Shown: positions 6,881 through 11,011 of the stretch, in pieces
Layout: each line of letters opens with the position of its first letter
Numbering within the stretch: the first letter of the stretch is position 1
Origin: Myxococcales bacterium
GTDB taxonomy: Bacteria > Myxococcota_A > Polyangia > Polyangiales > Houyiibacteriaceae
Reading direction: 5' to 3'
Length of the DNA stretch: 11,011 nucleotides
NCBI GenBank assembly: GCA_030622585.1
Contig: JAUXFZ010000038.1
Span: 1 to 11,011 of the forward strand
The notes under the pieces: model-generated
The model's database searches: none
Seen by the model: only the letters and a program-made list of their open reading frames with translations
Told to the model about the DNA's origin: nothing
Position numbers and translations under genes: made by a program

Positions 6881-6943
6881 CAGAAGTCGACGACAGACGT
6901 CATTTGGGGGCGGGGGGCCGCGGCTGCTGCGCCGACGCGTTGC

Positions 6944-7402
6944 CTAAGCCGAGCGACGCTCGCTGCGGCGCTCGGTAGCCTCCGCGGCCAAGCGTCGGTC
7001 TTCCTCTGTTTCCGCAACGAGGGGCGGGACGGGGCAGGGCCTTCCGTCTTCTCCGATGTTGACGAAGGTGGCACGGGCATCGGCGCACAGGCTCCGTTCG
7101 CCGCTTCGTGCGTCCTCTCGCTCTACTCGCACGCCGATTTCCATCGAGCTCGTGAAGGCGGCGTTCAGGCGGGCGGTCAGCCGGACGACGTCGCCGACCT
7201 TGATGGGCGCCTTGAACTCGAGCGCGTCGACACGCGCCGTGACCGATACGCGTCCGCAGTGCCGCATGGCGGCGATCGAGCAACAGATGTCGATCCAGCT
7301 CATGATCACGCCACCGAAGGCGGTCCCGATCGCGTTGGTGTGCTGCGGCAGAACGAGCTCGGTCATCTCGGTAAACGACGTGGAGGGGGTCTTTGTAGCC
7401 AT
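6944..7402 (-). CDS. Acyl-CoA thioesterase, hotdog fold (YciA/ACOT type)
   Basis: This enzyme hydrolyses acyl-CoA to free fatty acid and CoA in the cytoplasm. The 152-residue protein is a single hotdog domain. The family signature is LPQHTNAIGTAFGGVIMSWID (18-38, given here as LPQHTNAIG and TAFGGVIMSWID), with Asn23 and Asp38 at the conserved active-site positions. It is followed by VDALEFKAPIKVGD (58-71) and the strand ATFVNIGEDGRP (111-122). The last 25 residues are charged and probably disordered. The ATG at 7402 has no strong ribosome site; Met13 is possible but would leave a very short lead-in. The gene lies 81 bp after the RND permease with no terminator visible between them, so read-through is likely. 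Acyl chain preference is not predictable from the sequence. Confidence 0.88.
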   Translation of the reverse strand: MATKTPSTSFTEMTELVLPQHTNAIGTAFGGVIMSWIDICCSIAAMRHCGRVSVTARVDALEFKAPIKVGDVVRLTARLNAAFTSSMEIGVRVEREDARSGERSLCADARATFVNIGEDGRPCPVPPLVAETEEDRRLAAEATERRSERRSA

Positions 7403-7483
7403 GAGCGGAGCATAGGCCCTCCGAACGAGACTTCACAGGCTCAGTCGGTGGTTCAACTGCACGCTCTTGCGACGCTCACTCGC

Positions 7484-10400
7484 TTACTCGGCCGGCTCCC
7501 GTGCGAGGTCACGGATCTGCGGGGGGATCAACGTCGGCCGCCCGCGCAGACGGGTTAGGAGGTCCTGGGTGGTCTCTATCGCGTCCTCCAGGATCAGGTA
7601 ACATGAGGGCACGATCAGCAGCATGATGAAAGTCGCCGCGAGGATGCCGAAGCCGAGCGATATAGCCATGGGAACCAGGAAGCTCGCCTGTGCCGAGGCC
7701 CCTACGATGATGGGTGCCAGGCCCAGGAAGGTCGTGACCGAGGTCAGAACGATCGGACGAAAGCGGCGCATGCAACCCTTGATGAGCGCGTCGGTCGCCG
7801 TCATCCCCGCGTCCCGATTTTGGTTGACCGCATCGATCAGAATGAGCGAGTCGTTGCAAACGACGCCCGACAGCGCGACGAGCCCCATCATGCTCACCAG
7901 GCTGATGTCGACCCCCATCAAGGCATGCCCCCACACCGCGCCGATCATGCCGAAGGGAATGGCGGACATGACTAGGAGCGGCTGCAGGTAGCTTCGGAAC
8001 GCCACCGCGAGAATCGACAGCATGACGATGTGCGCCACGAGGAATCCGATCACTAGAGAACCCATCGCGTCCGCTTGGCGCTCGAGCTCTCCGCCCAGGC
8101 GGTAGTCGAGCCCAGGGATTCCCGCGAGGAGCTGCGGGAGCTCGCGCTCGAGAATGCCGGCCGTAATCGAGCCCGCATTGGCTCCTCGATGGGCGAGCCC
8201 AGCCGTGACGGCGATGCTCCGTCGGCCGTTGACGCGGTGGATGACGGTGTACGCCCGTCCCCGAGACACCCGTGCGGCCTGCGCCACCGGCATCTCTCCG
8301 CCGGTAGGCGTGCGAATGACGAGTTGTTGAACGTTGTAGAGAGAGCGTCGCTCCTCGAGTGGTAGCCGCACGTATACGCGAACTTCGTCCCGGCCACGCT
8401 GCTGGCGAGCAGCTTCGGCGCCAAAGAAGGCTCCGCGGACCTGACGAGCCAGGTCGAGCTCGGTGAGACCCTGAGCCAGCCCCAGGTCCGTCAACTGGAA
8501 ATCGATCTGCTCTTTGCCCCGGGTCACCCCACTTTCGATGTCACCCAAGCCGCTGTAGGCGCCGATGTCATGGGCGAGCCGACGGGCGGCCCCCTCGAGA
8601 GTCTCGACATCCTCGTGCAGGAGCTCGACGTGGATCGGTCGTCCCGCTCGAATGCCGTCGCCGTGGGAGAACACCATCGATTCGATGCCCGCGATCTCGC
8701 CTACCGCCATGCGCCACCGTCGAACGAATTCGTCAGTCCGAATGTCACGGTCGTCCGCGTCCACCAAGTAGGCCATGACGGTTGCGAGATGAGTGCCCTC
8801 TTTGCTGGCCGGCCCGTTCGAGTCCGCCCCGACCGATACTTTAGCTCCGACCTGCGTGAACAGCCCACGCGACACACCCCTCATGTTCTTGCTGTTCGGG
8901 CGTTCGACTTCGATGATCAGGCCCGCGGCCGTCGCGATCTGGTTCGCCGCGCGTTCGGTTTCCCACGCCGGTGTGCCGGATGGCATTCGTAGTTGCACCG
9001 TGACCAGGTCTCCTTCGACCTTCGGAATGAAGGTGATCGGCACTCGGCCGATCGCGAAGCCCGCCGTCAGGATGAAGAGGGCCAGGCCCGCCGAGACCGT
9101 GAAGTATCTCCATTGCAGCACCTTCGCGAGAAACGGCGCGTAGAAGCGGCGCACGTGCCGCTCGAGCCGACCCGGCATGTCCAGCTTTGCGAGCCGCTCC
9201 ATGAGCCACAGGTACGGAAGCAGGATGATCCGCAGCCACCAGGGCATGGTGTGAGACAGGTGCGCGGGCAGCACGAAGAGCGATTCCACCAGCGACATCA
9301 AGAGGACGGCGACGACCACCACGGGGACAACTCGGAAAAATCTTCCCGCAACACCGGGCACGAACAGCATCGGCATGAACGCGACGCAGGTCGTGAGGAC
9401 CGAGAAGACGACGGGTTTCGCCACCTCCCGGGCTCCGTCAATGGCTGCCCGCAGGCGAGGCTTCCCGTCGGCCCGCTGTTTGTAGATTGCCTCGCCGACG
9501 ACGATGGCATCATCGACCACCATGCCGAGGGCCAAGATGAAGCCGAACAACGACAGCATGTTGATTGAAATGTCGGCGGCCGGAAAGAGCAGGAGCGAGC
9601 CGGCGAACGATACCGGGATGCCGAGGGTCACCCAGAACGCCAGGCGCGCCTGCAGAAAGAGTCCGAGTGTCAACAGGACCAGCAGCAGACCCAGCACGGC
9701 GTTGTCGAGTAGAAGATCGATGCGCGTCTCGTACATCTCGGAGCGGTCGAACCAAGTCGCAACACGTAGGCCTTCGGGCAACTGTTGCTTCAGATCGGCG
9801 ACTTGCTCCTTGACCGCCGCGGCTACCTCCAACGGGGTTTGGTCTCCGACTCTGAAGACGTGGATCATCACCGCAGGCTTGCCGTCGAAGGTGGCCTTCT
9901 GATGGTTCACGCGAAACCCGTCTTTCACGCGCGCGATATCCCGGACCCGTACCTGCGACCCGTCGGGCCGGCTCAGAACCACGATGTTGGCAAATTCATG
10001 TCCGGCGTCGCGCCTTTCGGCGGTGCGGAGCAACACCTCGCCCGCCTCGGTCTGCACCGAACCGCCCGGCAGCTCGACTGAGGCGGCCCGGATGCGTTGC
10101 GCGATGCCGAACAGGGTCAGTCCGTGCTTGCGCAGATTCGCTTGAGGAACTTCAATGCCGATCTCGGGGGGGCGAACGCCGGACAGTTCGACGCTGGTGA
10201 TGCGCTTGTCGCGGAGCAGGTCCCGGCGAGCGCGATTCGCGACCGTGTGCAGAGTGCCTTCCTCCACGTCTCCGTAGAGAACGAGAGAAATCACCTGTCG
10301 CCGGGTGGAGAGCAGTTTTACGCTCGGCCGCTCGGCATCGGCCGGGAACGAAGAGATTCGGTCCACCGCGCTCTTGACGTCGCTGAGCGCTTGCCGCCTG

Positions 10401-10720
10401 TCGGTACCGAGCAGCAGCTGCATCGTCACGATCGCGGAGCCCTCGCTCGCCACCGAGCGCACGTCTTTCGCGCCGTCAACGCCTTGTACGGCCTCCTCGA
10501 CGGCCAGCACGATCCCCTTCTCGACTTCCTCTGGGCTGGCGCCCGGGTACGGCACGGCCACGACCACCTGCTCCAGCTCAACCTCGGGGAAGACCTCTTG
10601 CTTGATGCTCGTTCCAAGCGCGACGACACCGCCGACGACGAGGATCAGCATGAGCACGTTTGACGCGATTCGGTTCTTGGCCATCCAAGCCAGGGGCCCG
10701 TGTTCCTCGCTGGCGCTCAT
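7484..10720 (-). CDS. RND-family efflux permease (HAE1/AcrB-like)
   Basis: An inner-membrane proton-driven permease that would pump drugs, metabolites or lipids through a tripartite complex. Its 1078 residues are the usual length, with a first membrane helix at about 19-36. A large periplasmic loop starts QEVFPEVELEQVVVAVPYPGAS (near 41-62). A helix cluster at about 335-490 includes TM4 LALGMVVDDAIVVGEAI with the proton-relay pair Asp403-Asp404. A second loop and a second helix cluster (about 888-1045) follow. In TM10 (SGVVCNDSLILID, 951-963) the position of AcrB Lys940 is Asn956, as in the GVVxND subgroup of these pumps. The start is set by GGAGGAGA just before the ATG at 10720. No membrane-fusion or outer-membrane partner gene is adjacent, so partners must be encoded elsewhere. 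A sigma-54-type promoter lies immediately upstream. Confidence 0.95.
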   Translation of the reverse strand: MSASEEHGPLAWMAKNRIASNVLMLILVVGGVVALGTSIKQEVFPEVELEQVVVAVPYPGASPEEVEKGIVLAVEEAVQGVDGAKDVRSVASEGSAIVTMQLLLGTDRRQALSDVKSAVDRISSFPADAERPSVKLLSTRRQVISLVLYGDVEEGTLHTVANRARRDLLRDKRITSVELSGVRPPEIGIEVPQANLRKHGLTLFGIAQRIRAASVELPGGSVQTEAGEVLLRTAERRDAGHEFANIVVLSRPDGSQVRVRDIARVKDGFRVNHQKATFDGKPAVMIHVFRVGDQTPLEVAAAVKEQVADLKQQLPEGLRVATWFDRSEMYETRIDLLLDNAVLGLLLVLLTLGLFLQARLAFWVTLGIPVSFAGSLLLFPAADISINMLSLFGFILALGMVVDDAIVVGEAIYKQRADGKPRLRAAIDGAREVAKPVVFSVLTTCVAFMPMLFVPGVAGRFFRVVPVVVVAVLLMSLVESLFVLPAHLSHTMPWWLRIILLPYLWLMERLAKLDMPGRLERHVRRFYAPFLAKVLQWRYFTVSAGLALFILTAGFAIGRVPITFIPKVEGDLVTVQLRMPSGTPAWETERAANQIATAAGLIIEVERPNSKNMRGVSRGLFTQVGAKVSVGADSNGPASKEGTHLATVMAYLVDADDRDIRTDEFVRRWRMAVGEIAGIESMVFSHGDGIRAGRPIHVELLHEDVETLEGAARRLAHDIGAYSGLGDIESGVTRGKEQIDFQLTDLGLAQGLTELDLARQVRGAFFGAEAARQQRGRDEVRVYVRLPLEERRSLYNVQQLVIRTPTGGEMPVAQAARVSRGRAYTVIHRVNGRRSIAVTAGLAHRGANAGSITAGILERELPQLLAGIPGLDYRLGGELERQADAMGSLVIGFLVAHIVMLSILAVAFRSYLQPLLVMSAIPFGMIGAVWGHALMGVDISLVSMMGLVALSGVVCNDSLILIDAVNQNRDAGMTATDALIKGCMRRFRPIVLTSVTTFLGLAPIIVGASAQASFLVPMAISLGFGILAATFIMLLIVPSCYLILEDAIETTQDLLTRLRGRPTLIPPQIRDLAREPAE

Positions 10721-10724
10721 GAGC

Positions 10725-10732
10725 TCTCCTCC
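10725..10732 (-). promoter_or_regulatory. Shine-Dalgarno site fixing the RND permease start
   Basis: GGAGGAGA on the minus strand ends 4 nt before the ATG at 10720 (its GGAG core lies 8 nt from it). It rules against the longer frame that begins with GTG at 10867, which would also cover both divergent promoters. Confidence 0.85.
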
Positions 10733-10749
10733 ATGTGCGGCGAGGGCCA

Positions 10750-10766
10750 AGCAGGGTCCGTGCCAA
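10750..10766 (-). promoter_or_regulatory. Predicted sigma-54 (-24/-12) promoter of the RND permease
   Basis: The minus strand reads T-TGGCACG-GACC-CTGCT, with GG and GC exactly 12 bases apart and one mismatch to TGGCACG-N4-TTGC(A/T). The predicted start is near 10739, giving a 19-nt leader that just accommodates the strong ribosome site. Element, spacing and leader all agree, which makes this the best supported of the three. Confidence 0.8.
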
Positions 10767-10827
10767 GCAACAATTGCGAGAGTTTTGGCCAGCCGTTCCG
10801 TCGCGGCCACGGATTTGGCGACGGACG

Positions 10828-10844
10828 TCGTCACTTTGTGACGA
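10828..10844. promoter_or_regulatory. 17-bp palindrome in the divergent RND/NnrE promoter region
   Basis: TCGTCAC and GTGACGA flank TTT, giving perfect 7-bp arms. The centre is about 97 bp upstream of the predicted RND start, a typical enhancer position for a sigma-54 activator. It also overlaps the -35 hexamer proposed for the divergent gene, so a bound protein could repress that gene while activating the permease. Confidence 0.55.
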
Positions 10845-10863
10845 GAGCGGTCTAGGGCATAAT
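10836..10863 (+). promoter_or_regulatory. Predicted sigma-70-type promoter of the divergent NAD(P)HX epimerase gene
   Basis: TTGTGA (10836-10841) and CATAAT (10858-10863) are separated by 16 bp. Transcription would begin about 6-7 nt after the -10 box, at or next to the GTG start at 10870, so the mRNA may be leaderless. No ribosome site is seen at a normal distance from that GTG. Confidence 0.5.
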
Positions 10864-10869
10864 CCACTC

Positions 10870-11011
10870 GTGCAACCGCTTTTCACACGCGACGAGTCGC
10901 GCGACGTTGATCGCGCGGCCATGAAGGAGCTCGGAGTCGCCGGTCTGCTGCTGATGGAGAACGCTGGACGTGGCGCAACCGAGGCCGTGTGCGAGGCCTT
11001 TGGAGATTGCC
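10870..11011 (+). CDS. nnrE: NAD(P)H-hydrate epimerase (YjeF_N domain), 5' part only
   Basis: This enzyme epimerises damaged, hydrated NAD(P)H so that a dehydratase can repair it; many bacterial versions are fused to that dehydratase (NnrD). Only the first 47 codons are in the window and the frame is open at the edge. The readable protein begins VQPLFTRDESRDVDRAAM and continues KELGVAGLLLMENAGRGATE, carrying the family's (T/R)xxxxxxDRxAxxELGxxGLxLMENAGR signature. The GTG at 10870 is chosen because the conserved segment begins within five residues of it; the in-frame ATG at 10921 would remove part of the domain. Whether the C-terminal dehydratase domain is present cannot be seen. It is divergent from the RND gene, with 149 bp between them. 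Confidence 0.88.
   Translation, partial: MQPLFTRDESRDVDRAAMKELGVAGLLLMENAGRGATEAVCEAFGDC

Larger units (their letters stand above)
6787..6943. other. 157-bp intergenic region before the LuxR/activator operon
   Basis: It holds the LuxR ribosome site, a sigma-54-like element, a 17-bp palindrome and a further CGTCAT half-site. It also has a G-tract (five Gs, C, six Gs on the plus strand, 6906-6917) just after the thioesterase stop. I find no clear sigma-70 promoter: a TTGCTG near 6856-6861 lacks a convincing -10 partner. No stem with a T-tract is visible after the thioesterase. Confidence 0.55.

Noticed and set aside
6906..6917. G-tract (five Gs, C, six Gs) as a possible G-quadruplex
   Set aside because: Only two G-runs are present, while an intramolecular quadruplex needs four; it may simply be GC-rich spacer.
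10097..10663. Long plus-strand frames opposite the RND gene
   Set aside because: They lie wholly antisense to well-conserved RND coding sequence and show no recognisable domain or ribosome site.
10721..10867. Longer RND start (GTG at 10867) adding 49 residues
   Set aside because: The extension has no RND-like sequence and would cover the ribosome site, the -24/-12 element and the divergent promoter; the ATG at 10720 has GGAGGAGA and the normal N-terminus before the first helix.

Overview
The window is GC-rich and densely coded. Eight complete genes lie on the minus strand, and the 5' end of one divergent gene lies at the right edge. Several features point to a myxobacterium (Myxococcota/Polyangia type): a eukaryotic-type Ser/Thr kinase with an HRDxSPxN catalytic loop and a PEGA-like tail, a PEGA-domain secreted protein, a sigma-54 enhancer-binding protein, and a LuxR-type regulator of a form often seen in that group. 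This taxonomic call is an inference from family content, not from a marker gene. No tRNA, rRNA, CRISPR array or insertion sequence was seen.

Layout, read 5' to 3' on the minus strand (right to left). A divergent intergenic region (10721-10869) separates a NAD(P)HX epimerase-type gene (plus strand, cut by the window edge) from a 1078-residue RND efflux permease (7484-10720). An acyl-CoA thioesterase (6944-7402) follows the permease. Next come a LuxR-type HTH protein (6292-6786) and, overlapping it by 8 bp, a GAF-AAA+-Fis sigma-54 activator (4674-6299). After a 198-bp gap, four closely spaced genes form a probable operon: a small lipoprotein (3873-4475), a PEGA-domain exported protein (2711-3832), a membrane-anchored Ser/Thr kinase (1056-2651) and a class I-like polyphosphate kinase 2 (57-1001).

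The main discovery is regulatory. The same unusual -24/-12 element, TGGCACG-N4-CTGC(A/T), lies on the coding strand in the intergenic regions before the lipoprotein operon, the LuxR/activator pair and the RND permease. It differs from the sigma-54 consensus only at the first base of the -12 block. For the permease and the lipoprotein the predicted start site leaves a sensible leader with a Shine-Dalgarno sequence; for the LuxR gene it does not. Inverted repeats built from RTGACG half-sites lie about 75-116 bp upstream of each predicted start, where enhancer sites of sigma-54 activators usually sit. The inferred picture is a compact sigma-54 regulon: a GAF-sensing activator may control its own operon, an envelope kinase/PEGA/polyphosphate operon and an efflux permease.
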